Notes: generated by a model from the sequence alone, not told the origin. A stretch of DNA of 64,000 nt from Streptomyces sp. JB150 (GCF_011193355.1 NZ_CP049780.1:755686-819685); one strand, 5' to 3'; counted from the stretch's first letter, positions 41,001 to 50,510 are shown. A program made the numbers and translations.

Positions 41001-42080
41001 GTGGACAGCACGCGCGAGGTCGAGGTAGTCGTCATAGGCGCCGGTCAGGCCGGTCTGGCCGGCGCCTTCCATCTGCGCCGGTCCGGGTTGGTGCCGGACC
41101 GCGACTTCGTGGTGCTGGACCACTCCCCCGGTCCGGGCGGGGCGTGGCAGTTCCGGTGGCCCTCACTGACGTACGGCAAGGTGCACGGGATGCACGCGCT
41201 GCCGGGCATGGAGCTGACGGGGGCGGACGGCGGGCGGCCGTCGGCCGAGGTGATCGCCGAGTACTTCGCGACGTACGAGCGGACGTTCGATCTGCGGGTG
41301 CGGCGGCCCGTGGACGTGCGCGCCGTGCGGGAGGGGCCTGGCGGGCGGCTGCTGGTGGAGTCCTCGGCGGGGACCTGGGCGGCCCGGGCCCTGATCAACG
41401 CGACCGGTACCTGGGACCGCCCCTTCTGGCCGCGCTACCCGGGCCAGGAGACGTTCCGCGGGCGGCAGTTGCACACCGCGCAGTATCCGGGGCCGGAGGA
41501 GTTCGCGGGGCTGCGGGTGATCGTGGTGGGCGGCGGTGCGTCGGGGACGCAGCATCTGCTGGAGATCGCGCCGTACGCGGCGTCCACCACGTGGGTGACG
41601 CGCCGGCCGCCGGTCTACCGGGAGGGGCCGTTCGACGAGAACGCGGGCCGCGCGGCGGTCGCGCTGGTGGAGGAGCGGGTGCGGCGAGGGCTGCCGCCGC
41701 GGAGCGTGGTGTCGGTCACCGGGCTGCCGCTGACCGACGCGATCCGGCAGGGGCTGGCGGACGGGGTCCTGGACCGGCAGCCGATGTTCGAGCGGATCAC
41801 CCCCGACGGGGTGGCCTGGGCGGACGGGCGGCAGGTGGAGGCGGACGTCATCCTGTGGGCGACCGGGTTCCGGCCCGCGATCGACCATCTCGCGCCGCTG
41901 CGGCTGCGTGAGCCGGGCGGTGGCATCCGGCTGGAGGGCACGCGCGCGGTCGCCGATCCTCGGATCCATCTGGTGGGGTACGGGCCGTCGGCGAGCACCA
42001 TCGGCGCCAACCGGGCGGGGCGTGCGGCCGTGCGGGACATCAGGCGGCTGCTGGCCGGGGAGCCGGTCGCCGCGGCGTGA
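41001..42080 (+). CDS. Flavin-dependent NAD(P)H monooxygenase/oxidoreductase
   Basis: A 359-residue flavoprotein. FAD-binding motif VVVIGAGQAGLAGAFHLRRS is at the N-terminus, the NAD(P) motif VIVVGGGASGTQHLLEIA near residue 175, and the linker ATG-containing LWATGFRPAIDHL near 290, as in YUCCA/CzcO-type flavin monooxygenases. It would oxidise a small organic substrate with NAD(P)H and oxygen; the substrate is unknown. GTG at 41001 with a weak ribosome site. It is intact, unlike the fragment of a similar gene at 33102-33266. Confidence 0.88.
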   Translation: MDSTREVEVVVIGAGQAGLAGAFHLRRSGLVPDRDFVVLDHSPGPGGAWQFRWPSLTYGKVHGMHALPGMELTGADGGRPSAEVIAEYFATYERTFDLRVRRPVDVRAVREGPGGRLLVESSAGTWAARALINATGTWDRPFWPRYPGQETFRGRQLHTAQYPGPEEFAGLRVIVVGGGASGTQHLLEIAPYAASTTWVTRRPPVYREGPFDENAGRAAVALVEERVRRGLPPRSVVSVTGLPLTDAIRQGLADGVLDRQPMFERITPDGVAWADGRQVEADVILWATGFRPAIDHLAPLRLREPGGGIRLEGTRAVADPRIHLVGYGPSASTIGANRAGRAAVRDIRRLLAGEPVAAA

Positions 42081-42092
42081 TGTCCCGTCGCG

Positions 42093-42938
42093 TCAGCGCA
42101 CCGGGCTCTGGCTCTGGCTCTTCTGCTGGGCGTTGAACTCGGCGACGTTGCGCTGGTGCTCGGCGTAGTCGGCGGTGAAGCGGGTGTCGCCCGGCTTGAC
42201 CGTGACGAAGTACAGCCAGTCGCCCGGCGTCGGGCTGATCGCGGCACGCACCGCCTCCTCGCCCGGGTTGTCGATCGGCGTGGGCGGCAGGCCCATCCGC
42301 TGGTAGGAGTTGTAGGGGCTGTCGATGCGGGTGTCGTCCAGGGTGGTCTTGAGGGTGGCCCGGTTCAGCGCGTAGTTGATGGTGGAGTCCATCTGCAGCG
42401 GCATACCGCGCTCCAGCCGGTTGAAGATCACCCGGGCCACCTTGCCCATGTCCTCCTTGGTGGCGGCCTCGGCCTGGACGATGCTGGCGATGGTGACGGC
42501 CTGGTAGACGTTCATGGCGTTGCGCTGGGCGCCGGCGGCGAACGGTGCGCCGTTGAACTTCTTGTTCGCGGTGTCGACCATCGCCGTCAGCAGCGCCTCG
42601 GGGGTGGTGCCCTCGGCCAGGGGGTACGTCGCCGGGAAGAGGTAGCCCTCCGGGTTGCCCTCGGCGTCGAGCGGCAGCTTGAGGCTGGCCTTGGCCAGCG
42701 ACTTCTTGGTGGTGCCCGCGGGCAGTTCGAGGGCCTTGTCGACGGCCTCGTAGACCTGGGCGGCGCGCCAGCCCTCGGGGATGACCAGAGCGGCGGGCTT
42801 CTTCTCCTCCTCGTCCTGGAGGGTCAGCAGCGGCACCGCCACGGCGGTGCCGGCCACGACGGCTCCGGTCGCGATGAGGGCCATGCGGCCTCGGCGCGTC
42901 AGTCGGATCGTGCTCCGTGACGGAGTGTTCGTCTGCAT
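42093..42938 (-). CDS. Short MltG/YceG-like endolytic transglycosylase
   Basis: A 281-residue membrane-anchored protein. One TM helix (about residues 18-40) follows a basic N-terminus; the YceG domain covers about 100-265 with the catalytic-region motif ASIVQAEA, followed by VIFNRLERGMPLQMDSTINY and SPYNSY and ISPTPGDWLYFV, all typical of MltG. The family cleaves nascent glycan strands near the membrane. It is far shorter than the main Streptomyces MltG, with no long cytosolic region, so it looks like a second paralogue. Ends in a Gln/Ser-rich tail. ATG at 42936-42938. Confidence 0.9.
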   Translation of the reverse strand: MQTNTPSRSTIRLTRRGRMALIATGAVVAGTAVAVPLLTLQDEEEKKPAALVIPEGWRAAQVYEAVDKALELPAGTTKKSLAKASLKLPLDAEGNPEGYLFPATYPLAEGTTPEALLTAMVDTANKKFNGAPFAAGAQRNAMNVYQAVTIASIVQAEAATKEDMGKVARVIFNRLERGMPLQMDSTINYALNRATLKTTLDDTRIDSPYNSYQRMGLPPTPIDNPGEEAVRAAISPTPGDWLYFVTVKPGDTRFTADYAEHQRNVAEFNAQQKSQSQSPVR

Positions 42939-43006
42939 GCGGGCACGGTAACCCGCATACCGTCACAAACCCGGCATATTCTCAGCTTGTCGGCTCTCAT
43001 CGCCCG

Positions 43007-44815
43007 TCATCGCGCCCGGGACGGTTCCAGTTGCGCGTCCCGGCGGACCAGTGCGGCGTAGCGGCCCCGAAGCGCCAGCAGTTCCTCGTGCGTACCCCGT
43101 TCGACCGCGCGGCCGGAGTCGAGGACCACGATCTGGTCGGCGCCCCGGACGGTCGACAGCCGGTGGGCGATGGTGAGGGTGGTGCGGCCCGCCGAGAGCG
43201 CGTCGATCGCCTGCTGCACCGCGTGCTCGGTGCCGGTGTCCAGGGCGCTGGTCGCCTCGTCGAGGATCAGCACCGGCGGGTCGCGCAGGATGGTCCGGGC
43301 GATGGCCAGGCGCTGCTTCTCGCCGCCGGAGAAGCGGTGGCCGCGCTCGCCGACCACGGTGTCGTACCCGTCGGGCAGGGCGGCGATGTGATCGTGGATC
43401 TGGGCGGCGCGGGCCGCCGCGTGCAGTTCCTCGTCGGTGGCGTCGGGCTTGGCGAAGCGCAGGTTCTCGGCGACGGTCGCGTGGAAGAGGTACGTCTCCT
43501 GGGAGACGACGCCGACCGCGCGGGCGAGGGTGTCGAAGTCCAGGTCGCGCACGTCGACGCCGTCCAGGGTGACCCGGCCGCCCGTGACGTCGTACAGCCG
43601 CGGCACGAGATAGCCCAGGGTGGACTTGCCGGCGCCGGTCGGCCCGACGATGGCGAGGCTGCCGCCCGCCGGGACGATGAGGTCGATGCCGTCGAGCACG
43701 GGCGCACCCTCGTCGTCGTAGCGGAACTCGACGTTCTCGAAGCGGACCTCGCCCTTGACCTTGTCGAGGCGGATCGGGCGGTCCCGCTCGGTGATGTCTA
43801 TCGGGAGGTCGAGGTATTCGAAGATGCGCTGGAAGAGCGCGAGCGAGGTCTGGATCTGGACGCCGGTGCCGAGCAAACTTACCGTCGGGCGGAACAGGCC
43901 CTGCTGGAGCGAGACGAAGGCGACGATCGTGCCGAGCGAGACGTCCGGGCCGCCGAGGGCGAGGGCGAGGCCGGCCGTCCAGTAGATGACGGCGGGCAGC
44001 GCGGCCATGACGATGGTGATGACCGCCATCCGCCAGCGGCCCGCCATGTTGGAGCGCACCTCCAGCTCGACCAGGCGCTCGGACTCGTCGGCGAACGTCT
44101 TCGTCAGTGACTCGGCGCGGCCCATGGTGCGGCCGAGCAGGATGCCGCTGACCGAGAGGGACTCGGTGACCGTGGCGGCCATGGTCGCCATCTGTTTCTG
44201 GCGCTGGGTGGTGATCCTGCGGCGTTCGTTGCCTACCCGGCGGCTGATCCAGACGAAGACCGGCAGCAGGAGCAGTGAGACGACCGTCAGCCGCCAGTCC
44301 AGGGCGAGCATGGCGACGATCGTCGCCGTGACGCCCGTGAGGTTGGAGACCAGCGAGGTCGCGGTGGAGGTGACGGTGGCCTGCATCCCGCCGATGTCGT
44401 TGGCGATGCGCGACTGGACCTCGCCGGTGCGGGTGCGCGTGAAGAACGCCAGCGACATGCGCTGCAGGCGGCCGTAGACCGCGGTGCGCAGATCGTGCAT
44501 GACGCGCTGGCCGACGGTCGTGGAGATCAGCGTCTGGAGCACACCGAAGACGCTGGTGAGGACGGCGCTGAGGATCATGCCGAGGGCGAGCAGGGTGAGC
44601 AGGCCGGTGCGCCGCTCGGGGATCGCGACGTCGAGGATCGCCTTCAGCAGGAAGGGCGTGGCCACCGAGACCACGGAGGAGGCCGCGACGAGCAGGCCGA
44701 CGACGGTCAGCCGGCCGCGGTAGGGGCGGAACAGCGCGAGGATGCGGCGCACCTGCCGGGGCTGTTCCTTGGCGTCGGCGGGCGGGCTCCAGTGGGGTTC
44801 GTTGTCGGGATGCAT
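43007..44815 (-). CDS. ABC exporter, fused permease-ATPase
   Basis: A 602-residue half-transporter of the MsbA/LmrA-like type, expected to work as a homodimer. Six TM helices occupy about residues 30-315; the ATPase has Walker A GPTGAGKS, signature FSGGEKQRLAIAR and Walker B VLILDEATSALD, all consensus. Likely exports drugs or lipids. The gene is divergent from a MarR regulator with 128 AT-richer bases between, the usual design of an inducible efflux system. ATG at 44813-44815. MltG lies downstream on the same strand after 68 bases, possibly cotranscribed. Confidence 0.93.
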   Translation of the reverse strand: MHPDNEPHWSPPADAKEQPRQVRRILALFRPYRGRLTVVGLLVAASSVVSVATPFLLKAILDVAIPERRTGLLTLLALGMILSAVLTSVFGVLQTLISTTVGQRVMHDLRTAVYGRLQRMSLAFFTRTRTGEVQSRIANDIGGMQATVTSTATSLVSNLTGVTATIVAMLALDWRLTVVSLLLLPVFVWISRRVGNERRRITTQRQKQMATMAATVTESLSVSGILLGRTMGRAESLTKTFADESERLVELEVRSNMAGRWRMAVITIVMAALPAVIYWTAGLALALGGPDVSLGTIVAFVSLQQGLFRPTVSLLGTGVQIQTSLALFQRIFEYLDLPIDITERDRPIRLDKVKGEVRFENVEFRYDDEGAPVLDGIDLIVPAGGSLAIVGPTGAGKSTLGYLVPRLYDVTGGRVTLDGVDVRDLDFDTLARAVGVVSQETYLFHATVAENLRFAKPDATDEELHAAARAAQIHDHIAALPDGYDTVVGERGHRFSGGEKQRLAIARTILRDPPVLILDEATSALDTGTEHAVQQAIDALSAGRTTLTIAHRLSTVRGADQIVVLDSGRAVERGTHEELLALRGRYAALVRRDAQLEPSRAR

Positions 44816-44943
44816 GGCTCCTACGGGAGGTGGGCGGCGGGTGGTGGGTGATGGGCGGTGCGGCCCGCCGGGGCGAGCGATTGAGGATCGTAGCTCATTG
44901 TTACCTATACTCAGAATGAACGGTGTCCTGATATTGTTCCCGT
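44816..44943. promoter_or_regulatory. Divergent promoter region of ABC exporter and MarR gene
   Basis: Low-GC stretch 44895-44942 contains CATTGTTACC (44907-44916) and ATATTGTTCCC (44931-44941), a TTGTT-(A/C)CC direct repeat that may be the MarR operator region. Confidence 0.4.
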
Positions 44944-45393
44944 ATGACCACCCCAGATTCCGAGGGCCTGCTCGCCGAGCAGCTGCTGCGGCTCACCCGC
45001 CGGGTGCACCGCATCCAGAAGCGCCATCTGGAGCAGCGCGGCCTGGGCATCACTCCTGCCCAGTCGCGCCTGCTGCGCACCCTCGCGCACTACGGCTCGC
45101 CGCCCCGCATGGCCGACCTCGCCGAGCGCCTGGAGGTCGTGCCGCGCGCCGTGACCACGCTGGTCGACGGGCTGGAGGCGAGCGGGAAGGTGCGCCGGGT
45201 GCCGGATCCGGCGAACCGCCGGGTGATCCGCATAGAGCTCACGGACGACGGCCGCGAGGCACTGCGCGAGCTGCACGGGGCGCGGCACTCGGCGGCGCAG
45301 GAGATTCTGGCGCCGCTGACGGGCGATCAGCGGTCGGTGCTGGAGGGGTTGCTGGACACGCTGGTGGACGGGGCCGGCGAGCGCGGTTGCTGA
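44944..45393 (+). CDS. MarR-family regulator of the adjacent ABC exporter
   Basis: A 149-residue winged-helix repressor. HTH/wing at about residues 45-100: LGITPAQSRLLRTLAHYG, MADLAERLEVVPRAVTTLVD, PDPANRRVIRIELTDDGRE. Dimerisation helices flank it. It is not close to the three island MarR proteins (no SRLCDRL helix). Its head-to-head position with the exporter suggests ligand-relieved repression of that gene and itself. ATG at 44944 lies next to the AT-rich promoter, with little leader. Confidence 0.92.
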   Translation: MTTPDSEGLLAEQLLRLTRRVHRIQKRHLEQRGLGITPAQSRLLRTLAHYGSPPRMADLAERLEVVPRAVTTLVDGLEASGKVRRVPDPANRRVIRIELTDDGREALRELHGARHSAAQEILAPLTGDQRSVLEGLLDTLVDGAGERGC

Positions 45394-45877
45394 AATTTCG
45401 CGGAGCGGATGCGAGGAGCGGAGAACGGGGAGCGGAGAGCAGGGAGCGGGGGCGGCTAACGGGGGGGGGAGAACGGGGAGCGGGGAGCGGGAAGGCCGCT
45501 GACGCGCCCGCCCCACCGGACGCTCCCGACCGTGCCCTCACCCCGACCGCGTCCTCGCGCTCATCGAGGCCCCGACCGTGCACCGACGGATCGACGCCCG
45601 CTGAAGGCTGGCCCCTCACCGGAAGGCCGGCCGTTGAGGTGCGGAGGATCTTGACGCCGCCGAAGCGGAGGCAGCCGGGACGGTCGTACTGACGGCCCTT
45701 CACCGTGCCGTCGAGGCGCACGACGAGGCACCCAGGGTCGTGCGCCGGCGTTCATCCGGCCGGATTCGCGCGTTCTGTGCGGTCCCGTGGAAAACCGTTT
45801 GCTCTTGACCATGTCCCGCGGCGAACCTGTCACGGCTTGCTGCCGCCGTTCATCCCTGACCGAGCCCCTGGGACGTC
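45394..45877. other. Gene-free gap with polypurine, G-rich repeat
   Basis: No gene is recognised. 45415-45491 is a purine-rich tract with two near copies of GAACGGGGAGCGG and a run of nine G at 45461-45469, able to form G-quadruplex or triplex structures. The minus strand near 45620-45720 has an open stretch reading GRQYDRPGCLRFGGVKILRT that may be a gene fragment, not identified. Confidence 0.5.
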
Positions 45878-47737
45878 ATGCAGATCCAAGACCTTCCGTA
45901 TCCCGACCCGGGTGTGCCGGACGCGCGCTCGGGCCCCCGCTTCCTGTGGTGGCTCTTCCGCAACCAGCTGGGCGGTCAGCTGAAGTCGCTGGCCTGGGGC
46001 CTGCTGCACTTCGCGTCCGTGGCCTCGCTGCCGTTCTGCGTCGGGTTCGCCGTGCAGGCCGTCGTCGAACGCTCCGGCTCCCGGCTCGCCCTGGCGGGCG
46101 GGCTGCTGGCTCTCTGCGGGATCGGCGTCGCGGTCGGCGACACCTTCCTGCACCGCGCCGCCGTCACCAACTGGATCACCGCGGCCGCCCGCGTCCAGCA
46201 GCTGCTGGCCCGCAAGGCCGCGCAGTTGGGCTCGGCACTGACCCGGCGGGTCGCGGCCGGTGAGGTGGTGGCCGTGTCCACCGGCGACGTGGAGAAGATC
46301 GGCTGGTTCGTCGAGGCCGTCTCCCGGTTTACCGCCGCCGCTCTCACCGTCGTCCTGGTCGCCGTCGGCCTGGTCGTCTACCAGCCCGCACTCGGGGTGG
46401 TCGTCGCCGTCGGCCTGCCGGTGCTCGCGTTCGCGGTGCTGCCGCTGCTGCCCCGCGCGACGCGGCGTGCCGACATCCAGCGCGAGAAGGCGGGCCGGGC
46501 CACCGAGCTGGCCTCCGACACGGTGGCCGGTCTGCGGGTGCTGCGCGGCATCGGCGGCGAGGAGCTGTTCCTCGACCGCTACCGCCGTGCCTCCCAGGAG
46601 GTCCGCCACGCGGCCGTGCGCAGTGCCCGGATGTGGTCGCTGATCTCGGCGATCCAGGTCCTGCTGCCCGGACTGCTGCTGATCTCGGTGGTCTGGTACG
46701 GCGTCCACCTGGCCGGCCAGGGCCGGATCACCATCGGCGAGCTGGTCACCGTCTACAGCTCCGTCATGATCATGACCTACCCGCTCCGCCACTTCGAGGA
46801 GATCGCCATGGCGTACTCCTTCTCGCGCCCCTCGGCCCGCCGGGCCGCGCGGGTGCTGTCGCTGGAGCGGGCCACGGACACCGACGGGACGCGCGCCGCC
46901 GACCTGCCCTCCGGCGATCTGTACGACCCGGCCACCGGCCTGCTCGCGCCCGCGGGCCGGCTGACCGCCGTGGTGTGCGGCGACCCGGACGCGGCGGGGC
47001 GGCTGGCGGAACGCCTCGGCGGACACGCCTCCGAGGAGGGCACACCGGTGCTGCTCGGCGGGGTGCCGCTGGACGAACTGCCGCTCGACACCGCGCGTAC
47101 GGCCGTCCTCGTCCAGGACAAGGACCCCGTCCTGCTCTCCGGCACACTGCGGGAACTGCTGGACGTGCCGTCCTCGGGCGCCGTACGCACCGAGGACGCG
47201 CTGGCCGCGGCGCAGTGCGAGGACGTCCTGGCGGCGCTCGCCCAGAGCTCGCTCGGCGTCGAGGACCCGCTGGACGCCCGGATCACCGAACGCGGCCGGT
47301 CCCTGTCGGGCGGCCAGCGGCAGCGGCTCGCCCTGGCCCGGTCGCTGCTGACGGACCCGCAGGTGCTGGTGCTGGACGAGCCGACCTCCGCCGTCGACTC
47401 CCACACCGAGGCCCGTATCGCGGAAGGGCTGCGCATGCTGCGAGACGGCCGCACCACGGTCGTCTTCACCTCCTCCCCGCTGCTGCTGGACCGCGCGGAC
47501 CGGGTGGTGCTGATCCACGAGGGCGCGGTCGCGGCCGTCGGGCCGCACCGGGAGCTGGTGCGCGACGAGCCGCGGTACCGCGCGGTGGTGACCCGCGAGA
47601 CCGAGGACGAGGCGGCTGGGTCCGCCGGTGCCCCGGCCACCGAGTCCGCCGGCGGGCTCCACGAACTCGGTGGGCTGGGTGGACTCGGCGAACTGAACGA
47701 ACTGGAAGAGCTGGAAGAGATCGAGGAGACCGCATGA
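45878..47737 (+). CDS. Heterodimeric ABC exporter subunit with degenerate Walker A
   Basis: A 619-residue fused permease-ATPase. Six TM helices span about 25-310. In the ATPase the Walker A position reads VVCGDPDAAGRLAE, without the Lys and Gly-rich loop, while the signature LSGGQRQRLALAR and Walker B VLVLDEPTSAVD are consensus. It cannot bind ATP normally at its own P-loop but supplies a good signature to its partner. The C-terminus ends in a Gly/Leu/Glu repeat (GGLGGLGELNELEELEEIEE). ATGA overlap joins it to the next gene, so the two are made together. Substrate unknown. Confidence 0.9.
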   Translation: MQIQDLPYPDPGVPDARSGPRFLWWLFRNQLGGQLKSLAWGLLHFASVASLPFCVGFAVQAVVERSGSRLALAGGLLALCGIGVAVGDTFLHRAAVTNWITAAARVQQLLARKAAQLGSALTRRVAAGEVVAVSTGDVEKIGWFVEAVSRFTAAALTVVLVAVGLVVYQPALGVVVAVGLPVLAFAVLPLLPRATRRADIQREKAGRATELASDTVAGLRVLRGIGGEELFLDRYRRASQEVRHAAVRSARMWSLISAIQVLLPGLLLISVVWYGVHLAGQGRITIGELVTVYSSVMIMTYPLRHFEEIAMAYSFSRPSARRAARVLSLERATDTDGTRAADLPSGDLYDPATGLLAPAGRLTAVVCGDPDAAGRLAERLGGHASEEGTPVLLGGVPLDELPLDTARTAVLVQDKDPVLLSGTLRELLDVPSSGAVRTEDALAAAQCEDVLAALAQSSLGVEDPLDARITERGRSLSGGQRQRLALARSLLTDPQVLVLDEPTSAVDSHTEARIAEGLRMLRDGRTTVVFTSSPLLLDRADRVVLIHEGAVAAVGPHRELVRDEPRYRAVVTRETEDEAAGSAGAPATESAGGLHELGGLGGLGELNELEELEEIEETA

Positions 47738-49515
47738 TCGGCGTGGCGCCACCGGAGTACGACCCGGCGGCCCCGACCACGGCGAGCACCCTGCCCGTCG
47801 GCGCCCCGGCGACCGTACGCGCCTACGTGGCCGAGCTGTTCCGCCGGCACCGCCGTGCCTTCCTGCTCCTCATCGGCGTGAACACCGTCGCGGTGGTCGC
47901 CTCCATGGCGGGCCCCTACCTGCTGGGCGGGCTCGTCGAGCGGGTGTCGGACGGCGAGCGGGAGCTGCGTCTGGGCCTCACGGCGACGCTGTTCGTCGTG
48001 GTGCTGGTCGTCCAGGCGGGGTTCGTCCACCAGGTGCGGCTGCGCGGGGCGATGCTCGGCGAGCGGATGCTGGCCGATCTGCGCGAGGACTTCCTCGTCC
48101 GCTCGGTCGGGCTGCCGCCGGGCGTGCTGGAGCGCGCCGGCACCGGCGATCTGCTCTCCCGGATCACCACCGACATCGACCGGCTGGCCAACGCGATGCG
48201 TGAGGCCGTGCCCCAGCTGGCGATCGGCGTCGTGTGGGTGGGGCTGCTGCTGGGCGGCCTCGTGGTGACGGCGCCACCGCTGGCCGCCGCGGTGCTGCTC
48301 GCCCTGCCGTTGCTGGTGGCCGGCTGCCGCTGGTACTTCCGCCGGGCGCCCTCCGCCTACCGGTCCGAGTCCGCCGGATACGCCGCCGTGGCCGCCGCGC
48401 TCGCCGAGACGGTGGACGCCGGGCACACCATCGAGGCCCACCGGCTGCGCCGCCGGCGGGTGGAACTGTCGGAGCGGCGGATCCGGGAATGGACCGCCTG
48501 GGAGCGGTACACCCTCTGGCTGCGGTCGGTGCTCTTCCCGGTCATCAACCTCACCCATGTGACGGTCCTCGGATCGGTGCTCATGATCGGCGGGGTGTTC
48601 GTGCTCCAGGGATGGCTCGACGTCGGGCAGCTCACCACGGGCGCGCTGATCGCCCAGATGCTGGTCGACCCGGTGGGGCTGATCCTGCGCTGGTACGACG
48701 AGCTCCAGATCGCCCAGGTGTCGCTGGCGCGGCTCGTCGGGGTGCGGGACATCGAGCCGGACGCCGGGGACGCCTCGGTCCTGCCGGACGGCCGTGACGT
48801 GCACGCCGACCGGGTGCGCTTCGGCTACCTCCAGGGCGTGGACGTGCTGCGCGAGGTGTCCCTGAAGGTGGCGCCGGGCACCCGGCTGGCGCTCGTCGGC
48901 CCCTCCGGCGCGGGCAAGTCCACGCTGGGCCGGCTGCTCGCCGGGATCTACGCGCCCCGGGACGGCCGGATCACCCTCGGCGGTGCGGAACTGTCCCGGA
49001 TGCCGGCCGAGCGCGTCCGCTCCCACGTGGCTCTCGTCAACCAGGAGCACCACGTCTTCGTGGGCTCCCTGCGCGACAACCTGCTGCTCGCCCGGACCGA
49101 CGCGACGGACGCCGAGCTGTGGGCGGCGCTCGGCGCGGTCGACGCGGACGGGTGGGCGCGGGCCCTGGACGACGGCCTGGACACCGAGGTCGGCTCTGGC
49201 GGGCTCGCGCTGACCCCGGCGCAGGCCCAGCAGATCGCCCTGGCCCGGCTGGTCCTCGCCGACCCGCACACGCTCGTGCTGGACGAGGCCACGTCCCTGC
49301 TCGACCCGCGCGCCGCCCGCCACCTGGAACGCTCCCTCGCGCGCGTCCTCGACGGCCGTACGGTCGTCGCCATCGCGCACCGCCTGCACACCGCCCACGA
49401 CGCCGACGTCATCGCCGTCGTCGAGAACGGCCGCATCAGCGAACTGGGCAGCCACGCGGAACTGGTCGCCGCGGACGGGGCGTACGCGGCGTTGTGGAGG
49501 TCCTGGCACGGGTGA
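47734..49515 (+). CDS. Heterodimeric ABC exporter subunit with degenerate signature motif
   Basis: A 593-residue partner of the preceding protein. Six TM helices (about 40-325) and an ATPase with consensus Walker A GPSGAGKS and Walker B TLVLDEATSLLD, but the signature LSGGQ is LTPAQ. Together the pair forms one consensus site (this Walker A with the partner's LSGGQ) and one degenerate site. Start ATG 47734 lies in the four-base overlap. The reading frame stays open for 114 codons after the TGA, with repeats (see 49516-49860). Confidence 0.92.
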   Translation: MIGVAPPEYDPAAPTTASTLPVGAPATVRAYVAELFRRHRRAFLLLIGVNTVAVVASMAGPYLLGGLVERVSDGERELRLGLTATLFVVVLVVQAGFVHQVRLRGAMLGERMLADLREDFLVRSVGLPPGVLERAGTGDLLSRITTDIDRLANAMREAVPQLAIGVVWVGLLLGGLVVTAPPLAAAVLLALPLLVAGCRWYFRRAPSAYRSESAGYAAVAAALAETVDAGHTIEAHRLRRRRVELSERRIREWTAWERYTLWLRSVLFPVINLTHVTVLGSVLMIGGVFVLQGWLDVGQLTTGALIAQMLVDPVGLILRWYDELQIAQVSLARLVGVRDIEPDAGDASVLPDGRDVHADRVRFGYLQGVDVLREVSLKVAPGTRLALVGPSGAGKSTLGRLLAGIYAPRDGRITLGGAELSRMPAERVRSHVALVNQEHHVFVGSLRDNLLLARTDATDAELWAALGAVDADGWARALDDGLDTEVGSGGLALTPAQAQQIALARLVLADPHTLVLDEATSLLDPRAARHLERSLARVLDGRTVVAIAHRLHTAHDADVIAVVENGRISELGSHAELVAADGAYAALWRSWHG

Positions 49516-49860
49516 GCCGGGCGGCAGGAGCGGGCGATTGCGCCGGCGGCCGAGGGCGAGCGGGACCGGCTGTCGGCTGCCGAAGGCGAGCGGGAACGGC
49601 TGTCGGCTGCCGAAAGCGAGCGCGCGGCGCCGTCCGGCCGAGGCGAGCGGGCGGGGCCGTCCGGGGCTGACGGCGAGGGCGCGGCGCCGTCCGGCCGAGG
49701 CGAGCAGGCGGCGCTCCCGGCGGTCGGTGCCGCGGCGGAGGTCCTGCCGGGGGCGTCGCCCGCCCAGCCCGCCCAAGGCGCCCTCGCGTGCGAGGTGGGG
49801 CGCCCCGCCCTCGGGCCCTTGCCGTTGCGCGGTTCCGAACAGGGGTGGAAGGCTGGATAG
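49516..49860 (+). other. In-frame repeat-coding extension after the ABC subunit stop
   Basis: From the TGA at 49513-49515 the same frame runs 114 codons to a TAG at 49858 with nearly all-G/C third positions, as in real genes. It would encode ten-residue repeats: RDRLSAAEGE, RERLSAAESE, then RAAPSGRGE, RAGPSGADGE, GAAPSGRGE. At DNA level 49561-49590 and 49591-49620 are 30-base direct repeats. No start codon opens it independently, so it looks like a lost tail of the transporter, or a readthrough extension. Confidence 0.5.
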
Positions 49861-49988
49861 CGGCGGCGCCGTTTCGGGGGCGCACCCGCGGTCCGTGGCG
49901 GGTGGAGTCCGTGTCCACGGCGCGGACGGTCGCGGTCCGCCGCCCGCCGCGGTGAGAACGGTCCCGTCCCCACCCCCTGGAGGTACCC

Positions 49989-50459
49989 GTGAACAGCGCC
50001 GACGGATGGGGAGACGACGTCTACCAGCCCGACGCGTCCGACCAACGCGAGGACACGGGCTTGCTCGACGCCGAAGACACCCTGGAGTACGACGGTGTCG
50101 ACAATCCCCTCGACCGGGGCTGGTCCCCTCCGGAGCGACCGTGGGCGGTGGAGCACATCGGTGTGACGGCGGCCGAGCGCCGGGCCGGGGAGACGCTGGA
50201 CCAGCGGCTGGCCGAAGAGCAGCCCGACCTCGCCGAGCCGGACGGTGACGGTATCGGCGACACGGCGGACACGGACGGCGAGCTGCTGGACAACGAGGTC
50301 GGCGCCGCCCGTTCGGGCCGTCTCGTCGCCCCCGACGAAGGCGCGCACGAGGACGAGGAGGCCGCGCTGGTCGCCACGGACGTCGGCATCGACGGCGCCG
50401 CCGCCTCCGCGGAGGAGGCCGCCGTGCACATCGTCGACGAGGAGTCCCTTCCCGGCTGA
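49989..50459 (+). CDS. DUF5709 family protein
   Basis: A 156-residue acidic protein of an actinobacterial family of unknown function. The conserved core is VYQPDASDQREDTGLLDAED, then DNPLDRGWSPPERPWAVEH and GVTAAERRAGETLDQRLAEE. The second half is Asp/Glu/Ala-rich and ends HIVDEESLPG. No signal or membrane segment. GTG at 49989 follows GGAGG at ideal spacing. The next gene, an alternative ribosomal protein, starts 51 bases later on the same strand. Confidence 0.88.
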   Translation: MNSADGWGDDVYQPDASDQREDTGLLDAEDTLEYDGVDNPLDRGWSPPERPWAVEHIGVTAAERRAGETLDQRLAEEQPDLAEPDGDGIGDTADTDGELLDNEVGAARSGRLVAPDEGAHEDEEAALVATDVGIDGAAASAEEAAVHIVDEESLPG

Positions 50460-50510
50460 GCGCGCCGGCCGCGAACCCCGCCCCCTGTCCCCGCCCCACC
50501 TGGAGCAGCC

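Noticed and set aside
49863..49988. Possible small gene before DUF5709
   Set aside because: No frame has a start with a ribosome site and coding-like sequence; treated as promoter and leader of the DUF5709 gene.
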